Positions 33,025-44,049 of a stretch of 64,000 bases of DNA are shown piece by piece (the first letter of the stretch is position 1; the number at the start of each line of letters is the position of its first letter). The stretch is taken from contig JAMFTG010000223.1 of assembly GCA_023974075.1 (NCBI GenBank), forward strand, positions 1-64,000, written 5' to 3'. Position numbers and translations under genes: made by a program. The notes under the pieces were generated by a model, which was given only the letters and a program-made list of their open reading frames with translations, had not been told where the DNA came from and ran no database searches. Source of the stretch: Chaenocephalus aceratus. Taxonomy: Eukaryota; Chordata; Actinopteri; Perciformes; Channichthyidae.

Positions 33025-33886
33025 GTCAATTAACAAATTTCAACGCTGTTGAGATGCCTCATAAGGGCTGTGCGCGTGTCTTGGGGAGGCTGCCCCCCAG
33101 CCTCACCAATGGCTGGCGCTGGCCCATCAAGCTGGGTCGCCGGTAAGGCAGTCCATTCGGCCCTGTACTCATCGCCATTACTCTCACAAAGGTTATGTAA
33201 TATGCAACATGCTGCCACCTGGATTTTTATCTTGTCAATCTTGCGGTCGTTTCGCATCATCAAGCACTTCAGTCTGCCAAAAGCGTTCTCCACCACCACT
33301 CGTGCTCGGCTTGTTTTGAAGTTGTACACATGTTGCTCGGGTGTGAGCCTTCCATTATCTTGGAACGGTTTCATCAGCCATCTTTGCAGGGGGTAGGCTG
33401 AGTCACCAAGGATATAGTAACCCTCACATCATGTCCACCAATATCCCTTGTCACATGAGGAAGTAGACCACCCCTATCCACAAAAGTACCCAGTGATGAC
33501 ATGCCTAACACTCTGCTATCATGCATGCTACCTGTTAAGCCAACAAAAACACTCCAAAAGAGGCCCTTGCCATCCACAACACCCTGCAGGACGAGCGAGT
33601 GCCAGCCTTTGCGGTTGAAATACTCGTTGTGGTGTTCCTCTGGTCTCAGAATGGGGATGTGTGATCCATCTACTGCACCTACAGTATTGTAGTCGTTTGT
33701 GTCGCTTCTCCCCAACGTTGCTTCCAGGCGAGAACAGAGGTATTGAAAAGATTGCTTGGACATTCGGAAATCTTTAATCCACTGCTCATCGGTGTACGTT
33801 GGCACCACCGTCTCCCACCAGGCCGAGGTTCTATTGTTCACCCAGAGAGAGTGTGGGATACGACGCGCACCGCAGTATTCGCATAT

Positions 33887-34615
33887 CTGGAACACATACA
33901 AAGGCACAAATTAGCTCAACATGGGTCATTCCAGAATTGGAGGACAATTTAGACACCAACATTTTTGAAAAATGAACCTTTAAATTTGATAAAAAATGTA
34001 TATGTATTTAGGAAAAACAGATAATAAACCATCAAAAAAAGTGATTTGCCCAGCTAGGCATCAAATGTATATTTTCCAATGAAGAATTACCCCGGTTACT
34101 CTAATTATAGTAACAAGGTTGAAAGTAACAGGGTTGAAAATCAATGCTAATTTGAGCTTTAACCTCAGGAATTATTGCTAGATGTAGCATGTAATGCTAC
34201 TTTCAAGGCAAGGACAAACTTGGATATCTAATGCAAGAAAGATAACTTTGAAATTAATATGCTTTATTCTGATAATATCAGTAACAGGGTTGAGTGGATC
34301 AGAGTGCCACACTCTTTTAAGACTGAAAAGATTGTAAACGCATGTTGAGGGACACACCTTCTGTGCAAAATTACTGTTATTTAAAATATGTTTAAGATTT
34401 AACAAATTGACTTTTACCATTACAAGAGACATATATCAATAGAATAATACCAAAAAAAGTAAATAAAATCCCTATTTCAAATGTTATATTTGACTTGCAA
34501 GTTGGTCACCAAGATTTTTGATATGGGGGACATGAAATGTCCTCCAATTCTGGAATGACCCACATAACTCCACAAATCCTACATTAGATAGTATTATGAT
34601 TTACTGATAACTTAC
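33887..34615 (-). other. Intron of the Harbinger transposase gene
   Basis: Minus-strand intron with GTAAGT donor (34610-34615) and TTCCAG acceptor (33887-33892). Almost the whole intron is the MITE at 33923-34561. Confidence 0.8.
33919..34565. mobile_element. MITE with 25-bp perfect terminal inverted repeats and ACAT duplication
   Basis: The element is 33923-34561 (639 bp). Its ends are perfect inverted repeats of about 25 bp beginning GGGTCATTCCAGAATTGGAG. ACAT flanks both sides (33919-33922, 34562-34565), giving a 4-bp target duplication. The interior repeats GTAACAGGGTTGA-like motifs three to four times (34108-34300). There is no coding capacity. The superfamily is not recognised. Confidence 0.85.
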
Positions 34616-34899
34616 CATTGCTGTTCTTATGGCGTGATAACGCTCATCATCCTCAGCCGCCCTACGGTGAAACAAGGCCAGAGAGCGTGCATTCCGTCGT
34701 CCAATCCTTTTGATATCGCTTCTTAACCGTCTTCGCTTCCGAAGCAGCGTTGCTATTTCATTTGAGGTGGTGTAGATCTGCTTTTGTGGCTTGAATAACT
34801 CAGTTACAAGGCTGTATAACACGAGCACAAAAACCACAACATCAGTCAACTCCATAATGTCTGAGGTCGGAAGTTTGTGTTGTTGTTCTTATCTTGGTT

Positions 34900-35147
34900 C
34901 TTCTTCTCCTCTCGGTTTTTGGCGGATTGTAACTTTAAGGTGCATACCACCACCGACTGTACTCGCCGTGAAGTGGTTTGCGGCCTGCCAGTAAACCCAA
35001 CACAGAAGAAGAAGAATTGACGTCAGCGGCTTCATTTGCCTAATCCACCCCCAGGGACTTTTTCCGGTGTGAACGCGATCTGTACTTAGTTCATGTGAAC
35101 TAAAGAGTTTGCATGGTTCGCATGAACCTTTGTGGGAAATGCGCCTA
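34900..35147 (-). promoter_or_regulatory. LINE-tail-like module and right flank upstream of the Harbinger transposase
   Basis: On the minus strand, GGTGGTATGCACCTTAAAGT, ATCCGCCAAAAACCGAGAG and GAAGAAGAA lie just before the transposase start. This is the same 3'-tail module found before ZNF B and C. Next to it lies a stretch ending in AAATGCGCCT at 35147, where homology to 11530 begins, so 35147/35148 is an insertion boundary. A promoter function is inferred, not seen. Confidence 0.4.
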
Positions 35148-35615
35148 TTGAGAGAGTCGGGGGGAAAGTGAACACAAGTGCATTTATTTATACCAAAAAT
35201 GGAGATGAAGAAGCGTCTATGGAAGAGGGTTAGGGACATGTGGTGAAATGTGAAACTTAAAGTCAGATACAAATCACTTTGGTCGGACCTCAACTTTTTC
35301 TTTACTAGTGAAAGTCAGAATTCTGATACAAAAATTTAAAAAAAAAAAAAAAAATTTCAAGAAAATCTCAGAAATCAGATTTTTCTTAAAATATATTTTA
35401 TTTATTTTCATGACAACCTTCAGAACCTTCTTCATAGATCTGAGATTTAAGTAAGAACTCTGATTTATTACTCAAAAGAAAAAATCAGTTTTGGTCAGAT
35501 CCAAAAAATAAATCCATATGTGGTCCTCATCCTCTTCCGTGTTTCAGAGTTCTGAGATTTGCATTACAATAAATACAAAAATGTATATATTCCTAGATCT
35601 CAGAGTAAAGTCGAT
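35148..35615. repeat. Continuous copy of the 11530-13790 dispersed segment
   Basis: Direct-orientation paralog of 11530-11895 plus 13666-13770, with no LTR. It includes an A-rich run at 35338-35355 and the sequence GGTCAGATCCAAAAAATAAA, the unoccupied LTR target. Confidence 0.8.
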
Positions 35616-35736
35616 ACAAAACTAATCCCATATTACTGGCAATGTGTGGGGAATACTGAGAAAAAGAACAATAGGTTTATTGATATATATTTTGTATCCA
35701 TAGTCATGAACTTTTTCTTGAGACAAAATGTGACCC

Positions 35737-36579
35737 GCTCTATCGAAATCAGTCGGAAGTCGCAACGGCTCATTTAAAAAATAAACGTGGATTTACGTAA
35801 TAAACTATTATTTCGGGGTTCGGGTGTTTTGTTGATTATAAACAAACAAAGTCTTGGCTTTCAGAATATGAAACTTTTATTTCCAAAATCACACGATAAA
35901 TATATTTTTGAAGCTTGTAAAGGGACGAAGACAGGCACCTCTCACTCGCAATCTGCTCTTCTGGAGCGCGGCCCCCCCTCCCTTCGGCTGAAATTATGAA
36001 TGTAAGAGTATAGTAATCATAGATAACACGGCAGGGTCCGTTACAGTTTGTTTTCATCTGATTTCAAATAAACAAAGTCTTGGCTTTCAGAATATTAAAC
36101 TTGTTTCGGCAAATTCAGATGATAAATACAACTTTGAAGCTTCGGCATAATTACAAGCGGAGAACGGAGTAACTTGACGTCTCAGCAGGCATAACAACAG
36201 CCGGTGTTTCTCGTGAGTGTTTTCCACAACAAACACAATACACACAAACGCAAAATTACACAAACACACACACAGACACACACATATACACACACACTCG
36301 CACTTACCCTCCAAACGAAAATATCTTCCCTCCGTAGTATTTTGATCATTTGCTCAACTAATAATCAATCAGATCGATGGATTCCAGAGAAGAGAAAACT
36401 TTGAAGGCCTTTTTCTCAAAATGATTACTCGGTGACAGTCATTATGTGACATATTTCGCTTAATATTTGGAGTACAAAAACAATCCTGATATCATTAGAA
36501 AGCTAGGAATATCCTCTTTCCAACAGTGTATACAACTCATAATGTGTCTTCGGGTCAATGCGACTGATTTCGATAGAGC
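35737..36579. mobile_element. Non-autonomous DNA element with 19-bp inverted ends
   Basis: Bounded by GCTCTATCGAAATCAGTCG at 35737-35755 and its exact complement at 36561-36579 (843 bp overall). The paralogous segment at 4756-5285 stops being similar exactly at the right boundary. The interior (35830-36420) matches, on the opposite strand, 3600-4210 inside the hAT near the window start, including the two 80-bp tandem units. No transposase is present. The class is not determined. Confidence 0.65.
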
Positions 36580-37579
36580 TGCATTGAGGTCCATGGCTGG
36601 TGAGGCACTGGCACTAACTCTATAACAAATATTATATTTTGACCTAAATCAAAATATAATATTATTTTTAAAAGCTTTTTTTGTCTGATGCTTCGATTAA
36701 TTTTAAACAACAGAAAGATACCCAACATTTTTAATTTTATCATTTAAATATTGAATTGTTCTCTCTTAGTAAGATCCCATTTTCAATAAAATTGCGGTCT
36801 TACCTTGACTTGAAGATGAAGTCCATTTGCCTATCCTTCTGGACAAAAATCTCTATTACTTTTTTATAAAAGTCCTCCTTATCTTCTTGTAGTTTCAAAA
36901 GTCAATCATGAAACTAGTCGATAGATTTATGATTCGAAAATTATAAAAGTAGGGTAGACATGTGGATATTATCCTGCTGAACAAAACGTGCATTTATCTA
37001 ACAGCTACTTTCCCACAGATCTGAGATTTGAGCTATTTTCTCTAAAATCCTATGGAGAAATCTCATTGCTTTTTTGTGGAGGGAACCCATGCGCAGCTTA
37101 CTTCCGGGTTTTAGGACGCGTCTCTCGTCTGCTCTTCACACACCACACTTTTCGCGGCACACATATACTTACAGCCAATCAGCTCTGAATGATGTGAGAT
37201 GACGTATGGTGGGGATGGCAGCTCACTGCCCCTATGGTCATTATTTTTTGCCACACACATTAAATAGGACAATACTCTGAGCATGCGCAGTGTAGTTTTT
37301 ACAGTCACCGTTCACTTAGACAGTGAGAGGGAGGGGCAGGATCGGGTTTTGTCCCACATGGCTCCAAACAGCTCAATAGGCACACACTGTAGACACTAAT
37401 TAGAAGAACACAGACTAAAACAGCAATGTACAGACGAATCAGATGATTAAACATGATCTTAAAATATATTTTATATTTTTAATTATTTTTGCATTTTGTT
37501 GTAATCATTATTTGTAATACTTTCTGCTGACACTAGGTGGGGCTGTGCCCCACCTACCCCGAATGACCAGTCGCCACTG
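36580..37579 (-). mobile_element. hAT-like element piece, inverted paralog of 1-302 and 4756-5285
   Basis: Unbroken version of the segment that the L2 LINE splits at the start of the window. It ends at 37579 with CCAGTCGCCACTG, the complement of a CAGTGGCGACTGG hAT-type terminus preceded by a GGTGGGGC-rich subterminal run. Block B lacks it: there TGTGTCTGTGATTTTATAC follows other sequence. No open frame of note. Confidence 0.6.
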
Positions 37580-37764
37580 TGTGTCTGTGATTTTATACCG
37601 AATGTAAAGTAAGAGTGAGAGAGAAAGAGAGAGACTCCTGTCCAACCTCCCAAACTTTCTTTTTATGTGTGCATTGTTATTTGTGCTTGAGCAACATTTT
37701 ACTTGAACTTTATTTCAATGAAATTAGTTGTAATTATTGTCCTACATTTTAATTTGTTTTACAG

Positions 37765-38116
37765 AGATGTTTCACAGCTGCCTGGGCCTAGTGGCCCACA
37801 GGCGGCGTTTATCCAGCAGCCAGAACATCCATCTGTGCCTGCCCCCAGGTCAAGATCTACTGTGGCTCAAGGGCCTTCACCAGAGCCATCACCACCAAGG
37901 ACCAGCAGACCAGCATCACTACAGCTGCCACCTCCATCTGCGGCTGCCACCAGGTCAAGATACACCTCAGCACAAAGGCTCCACCACAGCCATCACCTTC
38001 AACCCAGCCAGCAAGGAGGTCTCGTGGAGGTCTCGTATAGCACTTGTACCCCACATCTTCACAGCAGCCAGACCCACTGTCTTGGAAGACAGACAAAGAC
38101 CATGACACTGTCTTGA
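37765..38116 (+). CDS. Proline/serine-rich putative exon, block C copy
   Basis: After TTTGTTTTACAG (acceptor-like, ending at 37764) the frame reads DVSQLPGPSGPQAAFIQQPE, a Pro/Ser/Arg-rich stretch, then RSRYTSAQRLHHSHHLQP and a stop at 38116. The block B copy is interrupted midway. The sequence is low-complexity and no domain is recognised. A second frame is also open for 122 codons, so frame choice rests on the conserved acceptor and on the parallel B copy. It could be a terminal exon of an unidentified gene or transposon; function is unknown. Confidence 0.4.
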
Positions 38117-38119
38117 CAT

Positions 38120-38850
38120 TTATAATGAATAGTTGGTTGAAAGTTCTGATGTTCAATATTGTAAATAGTGAGCTTTTCCAGTTTCTTATATTTATATAAA
38201 TAGTTGGTTGAAAAAAACATATTTATAATAAATGTATGGTTGAAAAAAAGTTGTAATGCTCAATTTGTATTTGTACACATCACATGAACCTTGGTATGTA
38301 ATATGAAGTCATTATTCAGTCCTAATGTATCTCAGTCCCTGCTGTGGTGAAAGTAGAGTGATAAACACCTATTTTACTCAAAATTCGAATGCATTTTTTT
38401 TTTTTTTAGACATGAATAACACATTTATATACAGTGTAATTCAAATATTTCACTGCTTTTGTGATCCTAAGACTTTGGTAACCACATCTAAAACACCAAA
38501 ACAATTCGATCACATGAGTACATTTGTGTTTTCACAAGAGTTTTGAAGATTTTCCGAAAATCGGATGTCAAAGTGTAAGCCTTTGAGCTACTTATCTCAT
38601 TAAACAGTGCTCTAAGGTGAATAATTTGCATATATAGCAATACCAGAGATTGTCCTGAACATTTTTGATATGTTACACTTGGGGTGCCATGTTAGAAGAA
38701 ATACATTTAAAAGGTGATTTATGAAAACATCTAAAAATCGAGAAAATAAGATAAGTTAACAAAAGATGCGTTACAAAAGGAAATAGCAATACCAGTTTCA
38801 CTTGGAAAAGGAGAAGGAAAAGCAATAATTAAGAAGAAGGGTATGGAAAT
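38120..38850. other. Noncoding interval of block C
   Basis: Shared with block B up to about 38240 (ATAGTTGGTTGAAA repeated three times); unique beyond. Contains a T-run at 38395-38410. No gene is seen. Confidence 0.4.
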
Positions 38851-39310
38851 ATGACAGAAAAGGTGGGAGGAAGATCAGAAAGGGAGGAGATACCACAAGT
38901 TACACAAATCAGTCACAATAAAGTCTATACAGAAAGAAACAGAGGGGAGACTCAGACTGGACTCAGACTGGATCATACAGGATTAAACGGCACAATGTTT
39001 TTAAAGGGAAAAAGTGAAGTTGAAGAATGCAGGGGGTGTGGAGTGAAAGAAAATGTGGAACACATCATATTACACTGCAACATGTACAAAACAGAGAGGG
39101 AAACACTAAGAGACCGGGTCAGAGAGGCAGGAAGGGAGTGGAGCCTGATGGGGACACTGGGAACAGAAGGTGAGGGGGTAAGAGCTACCAGGAAGGCCAT
39201 TCTTAAGTATTTGAGTGAAACAGGATTGATTGGAAGAATTTAAAACAATGTAAATACAGTGGTATAATTCCACAAGTGGTGATAGGATGATATGGTGAAA
39301 CACACTCTTG
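38851..39310 (+). pseudogene. C-terminal domain of an I/Nimb-like LINE and its 3' UTR, block C copy
   Basis: An open frame of 130 codons includes LRLDHTGLNGTMFLKGKSE and a zinc-binding pattern C-x2-C...H-x3-C (CRGCGVKENVEHIILHC), then SETGLIGRI and a stop at 39243. This matches the RVT zinc-binding C terminus of I/Nimb-type LINEs. It is 5'-truncated and has no reverse transcriptase. It is uninterrupted here, unlike the B copy. The AAG-rich tail follows at 39310-39390. Confidence 0.7.
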
Positions 39311-39395
39311 TACAGTAGGTGGCGATATGCACCTTAAAGTTGTTTGAAATCCGCTAAAAACCGAGAGAAGAAGAAGAAGCAGAAGAAGAAGAACC
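39310..39395 (+). promoter_or_regulatory. LINE 3' tail with AAG repeats, upstream of ZNF C exon 1
   Basis: Reads AGTAGGTGGCGATATGCACC, TTGAAATCCGCTAAAAACCG and AGAAGAAGAAG. It is paralogous to 23240-23320 and lies about 280 bp before the ATG of ZNF C. A possible donor of promoter or 5' UTR sequence; inferred. Confidence 0.45.
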
Positions 39396-39671
39396 TGGAT
39401 CCATGTGGCGTCTCGTCGCTACGGTTCTCTCTCTCTGTGTTCCTGAGAAAGTGTGTGTGAGCTCCAGCACTACTGATCCATCATCTGTGTGTTTGGATAA
39501 ACCTCTGAACGGACTGTGTGCTCTTTTTTCTGGAGCGTTTACCTCGGACTATAGGAGCTAGCTTAGCATGCTAGCTGGAAACACGTTAGCAACACTAGTC
39601 AGATTGAGAGTTTGACGGAGAGAGAAACGGTGTGTTTAACGGAGTCTGCAGGAAAAGGTGATCTAGGAAAC

Positions 39672-39864
39672 ATGAGTAAAGTCCAAATGCTGCTGTCGTT
39701 GAAGAAGCAGCGACTCGCTGCTGCTAATGAAGAGACATTTGCTCTGTTTGAAAAGACGATAGCAGAGCTCGAGGAGGAGCTGTCTCTTTCCAAAGAGGAG
39801 AACAAGAGACTCCAGAAACTACTGGACGCTGTTTTACAGCCTCAGCTTCGGATACACAGAGCAG
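39672..39864 (+). CDS. ZNF C exon 1 (coiled-coil N terminus)
   Basis: Same structure as ZNF B exon 1: 193 bp, starts MSKVQMLLSLKKQRLAAANE, ends at RIHRA with donor CAG|GTATGT. It differs from B at a few codons (AAANEETFALFEK instead of AAAEEICALFEK). It joins the acceptor at 44087 in phase 1. Confidence 0.85.
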
Positions 39865-40142
39865 GTATGTTCCCTTTACTCTAATTAACACTTTACACTA
39901 TTCAGTAGCACTTTGTTGCCACATTAATAACACTTTAGACCTTTATCAGCACTTGCTGCAGGTAGTAGATCCTGAAGTAAAAGTACAAACACCACACTGT
40001 GAAAATACTCCATTACAAGTTAAAGTACTGCATTCATATCTTATTTAAAGTTGACCCATCATGCTATATTTGAATAATATAGTGTAGGACCATACCTATA
40101 TAAGGCATATTTATACTTTTTATTTTTCAAAATACCTCATGA

Positions 40143-40737
40143 AAGAAAAAACAAGAAGTGAGGATACCCGGCCCGGAGGAAGCCCGGGGTCCCCTTCTGG
40201 AGCCAGGCCCAGAAGGAGGACTCGTCGGCGAGAGTCTGGTGGCCGGGCTTGCCACGGTGCCCGGCCGGGCCCAGCCCGAAAAGGCAATGTGGGCAACACC
40301 TCCGCTTCTCCGTCCCGCGGGCCCTCCACCTACGGGAAACAGCAAAGGGGTCGGGTGCGCTGCCAGAAGGGTAGCAGTGAAAGCAGAGGGTCTCGACGGA
40401 CCAGACCCGGGCGACAGAAGCTGGCTTTGGGGACGTGGAACGTCACCTCTCTGGGGGGGAAGGAGCCGGAGCTTGTGCGGGAGGTGGAGCGTTACCAGTT
40501 GGATCTGGTTGGGTTCGCCTCTACGCACAGTGTCGGCTCTGGAACCTTACTTCTGGATAGGGGTTGGACTCTATTCTTCTCCGGAGTTGCTCAAGGTGTG
40601 AGGCGCCGGGCGGGTGTGGGTATACTCACAAGTCCCCGGTTGGGTGCTTCGTTGTTGGAGTTTACCCCAGTGGACGAGAGGGTCGCCTCCCTACGCCTGC
40701 GGGTTATGGGGGGGAAAACTCTGACTGTTGTGTGTAG
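40143..40737 (+). mobile_element. Rex3-like LINE, 5' endonuclease fragment
   Basis: An Arg/Gly/Pro-rich N terminus, then the start of an endonuclease domain: LALGTWNVTSLGGKEPELV, VEFTPVDERVASLRLRV-type sequence and TVVC. It matches, as I know the family, the N-terminal part of fish Rex3/RTE elements whose reverse transcriptase occurs at 52315-53688. It stops abruptly at 40737 before the GDFN catalytic motif, so the 3' end is missing. That is unusual, because LINEs are normally truncated at the 5' end. Confidence 0.7.
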
Positions 40738-40738
40738 G

Positions 40739-40922
40739 GATGCACGATATTGGGTTTTTGAAACCGATACCGATAACTTCCTGCTTCTGAAGTCCGATAC
40801 CGATAACCGATAATAAAAATTAATAAAAATAAAAAACCCCAAATTGCTCCTGTGGGGATTGCCCACAGTATTGAGTATGTAAGTCGCTTTGTATAAAAGC
40901 ATCTAACAAGTAACATGTAATA
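40739..40922. repeat. CGATA repeat and SINE 3' end
   Basis: 40739-40815 holds a GGATGCACGATATTGGGTTT motif and repeated CCGATACCGATAAC units, a dispersed fish repeat. 40838-40922 holds the CAAATTGCTCCTGTGGGGAT SINE body. Confidence 0.55.
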
Positions 40923-40924
40923 TA

Positions 40925-42300
40925 ATATTTGGCCGACCACAGTGGTGTCATCTGCACATTTTATAATGGAGTTGGAGAGGTGAATGGGAGAGCAGTGTGT
41001 AGAGTAGAGGGCTCAGCACGCAGCCCTGTGGGGAGCCAGTGCTGAGGGTGCGGGTGGAGGAGCAGTAGGGGCCTATTTTCACTGTCTGAGGACGGTCTGG
41101 AAGGAAATTATTAATCCAGGCGCATAATATGGAGGGGAAACCTATGCTTGACAGTTTTTCCACTAGTATGTCAGGTACGATGGTGTTAAAAGCTGAGCTA
41201 AAATCGACAAACAGCATCCTTATATAGTTGCCTGGGTCTTCTAGGTGGCTCACAGCTGTGTGAAGGACCGTGGCGATGGCATCATCCGTGGATCGGTTGG
41301 CTCTATAGGCAAACTGATGAGGGTCGAGGGAGGGTGGGAGCCTGGCTTTGATGTAGTCGGCTATCAGTCTTTCGAAACATTGGGCTATGTCGTCGTTGAG
41401 CTCTCTGACTGGTGTCTTTTTGGGGACAGGAATGATGGTAGCCGTTTTCAGACAGGATGGAATGCAAGCTTGTGACAGGGACAGGTTGAATATCCTGGTC
41501 AGGGCCCCTGAAAGCTGGTCAGCACAAGCTTTGAGTACTTTGCCAAGTACTCCATCGGGTCCTGCGGCTTTTCCAGGATTCACAGACCTCAGCGTCACCT
41601 GATGTTCTTTGAGAGTGGGAAGTGGTATGGAGCTGGTAATTTGCAGGGACAGGGGCAGAGTAGAAAAGTGGGGGGGTCTGCTAGCCTCAAAGCGAGCAAA
41701 GAAGTGGTTTAGTTCCTCTGCAAGGTGGGCGTCAGCTCTAGTAGTGCCTGATGTTTTGCCCTTATAGTTGGTTAGCTGTTGAAGGCCCTGCCAAATGCAG
41801 TGTGTGTTTTTATGAGCGAGATTCTCCTCCACTTTTTCCTTGTAGTTCTCCTTTGCAGCCTTGATGCTTCTCCTCAGATTCGCCCTTGTCAAGCCGTCCT
41901 GAAGGCTGTGTCACGGGAACTCATGAGAGACCGCACCGCTCTTGTAATCCATGATTTTTGGTTTGGGTAGACCCGTATGCATTTTTCCACAGTTACAGTG
42001 TCTGTGCAGAACTTGATGTAGGATAAGACAGGCTCCGTGTGTTCCTCCAAGTCTGTCTGTTCTAATATGTCCCATGCTGTGTGTTCGAAGCAGTCTTGCA
42101 GTTGTGAGAGTGCCCCCTCGGGCCAGGTTCTGATATATTTGAGCACCGGCTCGGTGTCACTTCTGAGGGGGGTGTAAACTGGGATGAGAAGCAGTGAGAG
42201 GTGGTCAGATAGACCTAAATGGGGGAGTGGTGCCGCTCTGTAGGCATGCTTCAGGTTAGAATACACCCGGTCCAGTGTATTCGTTCCTCTGGTGGTACAT
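40925..42300 (-). mobile_element. Rex1-like LINE, copy C
   Basis: The most complete of the three intronic copies for the 5' side. 41889-42266 encodes the end of the endonuclease and the linker (LPHLGLSDHLSLLLIPVYTP). 40948-41892 encodes the linker and reverse transcriptase: [44 protein letters not shown] deletion around LNDDIAQCFERL removes part of the YRPIALTS motif. The frame ends just before the ADD active-site motif (a KMCR end). The 3' half is missing. Confidence 0.85.
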
Positions 42301-42943
42301 CGTACATATTATATAGCTGCGACGCCACTATTTTTATATAGGGTAAACACTGAAACCAATTAAAATAAACAAAAAACATTGAATTAGAAGGTGTCCAAAC
42401 GTATGACTTGTACTGTATATAGAAAACACACACAATTTAATATTTAGCAGGTTCCCTCATCTATAATCATTTTTGCAAGCGCAACTTTGAACATATGCAG
42501 CAGTAAAATGCAACATACAAAATAATCAAGAAACAACATAAATGAAACACTGACAGGGAACGTTTTACTGCACCATCATTACTTTTACATAAGAAGGTGC
42601 CGTAAAATGTTCTGTTAAAACTTGCATACTTTAACTTAAATAAGGTTTGAATGCAGGATTTAATTTGTAACGGAGTATTTTAATTATATACTGTAGGCGT
42701 AGTGTATCTGTGAACGATTCCAAATACAATTCATTGGTTACATTGCGGCTAGTGCTACGCGAGAAGAAAAAAAAACTTTTTCATTTTCAAAGGGGGTGGG
42801 CTACATGAGGTGAATTGAGCCAACACAAATACACAATAGGTGGGACTAAGAAAGATAATGTGAAAATATAAAAACAAAGGCATTAATTAGGGCTGCAAAA
42901 TGTCTCCAATTGTAATGGTGATTAGATTTGTAAATGCTAACAC

Positions 42944-44049
42944 TTAAAGATCAAATGCAAAGATTTTTTTATAATTGCCAGTAAAATCGAAATCATATAG
43001 CTACAACACTATCTAAGATATTGCAGTATTAAAATTGGAGATAATATGTGTCTGGCAATGCGCAATATTTATTTAGTTCAACCCCCAACACCAAGTCCGA
43101 CGATTTATTTCTAAGCCGCTCGTCTCCGCAAGATGGCGTCGCGTGACGTCAGAGTGGCCAAACATATTTCCACCTGGCTTATCGCTCACAGCTGCTTCCG
43201 CTGATAGTACAACTTAGTTTCATTATCATGTCTGATTCTGAGTAGACTATAGACTAAAAGCTTTAGGAATCCAAACTATAACATATAAAAATAAAGTCCA
43301 GGCGACCTCTGGGTAATTTGGGAACCATCAGTTCCATTTGAACTTTTTCACTGTAAAAATCATTTTATTACTTTAAATTATCACTATAGGTATTCATTCC
43401 ATCCAAATACAACTGTTGTGAAAAAAAAATAAAACATACTCTGTTATCCTCTTGTGCTCAAATATGGAGGGGACGGCTCCGGGTTTCAGCCTCCGATGTA
43501 CTTTAAATGCTTCTCCACCAACAGACTTGACGATGGCAGGATCAACATCGTATGCATCAGACGTGAAGTGGTCAGAGCACAACTTGCTCCATTTTGTCGG
43601 CTGCCAGCCAACACGATTCACTAAAATAATCCTGTTTCGGCAGATGATTTTGTCTTGGGGAAATGAATGAAAAATTCTCCCAGATCCCGCACCGTTCGTA
43701 CATCCGAAAGCACAACAATAACCCATGTTTTGCGTGATTTCGCGGATATAATTCAGAGTTTTCTGCACCAGTCCTGAGTGAAAAACACCGCTGACATGTG
43801 AACAGCGCACGAGACTGCCGAGTTGGGATATTTGGCCCAGAGACTGTTTGGCTACAATGACGTCACGCGCGCGGAGGCTGCTGGGAATGACATGTCAGAA
43901 AGACGGCTTTGGGTCAAGTTTTGTATCAATAAAAAGCTTTTTTTCGGGTGTATTATCTCGATTTAAATTAAATAAAAAATACAGGCAGTCTTAAAAACAA
44001 CATTTCTATAAAAATGTAGCATATTTGGAAGCTTTGCATTTGACCTTAA
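42944..44049 (-). mobile_element. THAP-bearing DNA transposon in intron 1 of ZNF C (deleted copy)
   Basis: An insert of about 1098 bp (42948-44045) absent from introns A and B, where AACACTTAACAG is continuous. It is flanked by TTAA (42944-42947, 44046-44049). Ends are inverted repeats AGATCAAATGCAAAG and (A)GGTCAAATGCAAAG. A TTAA target and an encoded THAP domain fit the Kolobok superfamily; a TAA target reading is also possible. The copy in block D is 1.79 kb, so this one has lost about 640 bp. Confidence 0.75.
43394..43726 (-). pseudogene. THAP-domain exon, truncated (block C)
   Basis: Minus-strand frame starting MGYCCAFGCTNGAGSGRIF. It has the C2CH zinc-binding THAP pattern (CCAFGC ... 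LCSDHF) and the AVPSIF box. After FEHK a deletion joins it to unrelated noncoding sequence and it ends at 43394. The fuller copy is at 60352-60681. It is probably the DNA-binding end of a transposase; no catalytic domain is present. Confidence 0.75.

Larger units (their letters stand above)
33030..34855 (-). pseudogene. PIF/Harbinger transposase (HARBI1-like), two exons, broken
   Basis: Minus strand. Exon 1 is 34616-34855 (start MELTDVVVFVLVLYSLVTEL, then an Arg/Lys-rich segment; donor ATG|GTAAGT). Exon 2 runs from 33886 to 33030 after a TTCCAG acceptor; phase 0 joining reads AIRTAM-ICEYCGARRIP. The DDE_Tnp_4 fold is visible: VGAVDGSHIPI, GLTGSMHDSRV, GDSAYPL and VENAFGRLK, supplying the acidic catalytic residues. 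A one-base-type frameshift near 33412 separates the second catalytic block from the first. The usual helical stretch of about 60-80 residues between LEATLGR and VGAVDGSH is missing, so it is an internally deleted, inactive copy. It faces the Myb-like gene tail to tail. Confidence 0.85.
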
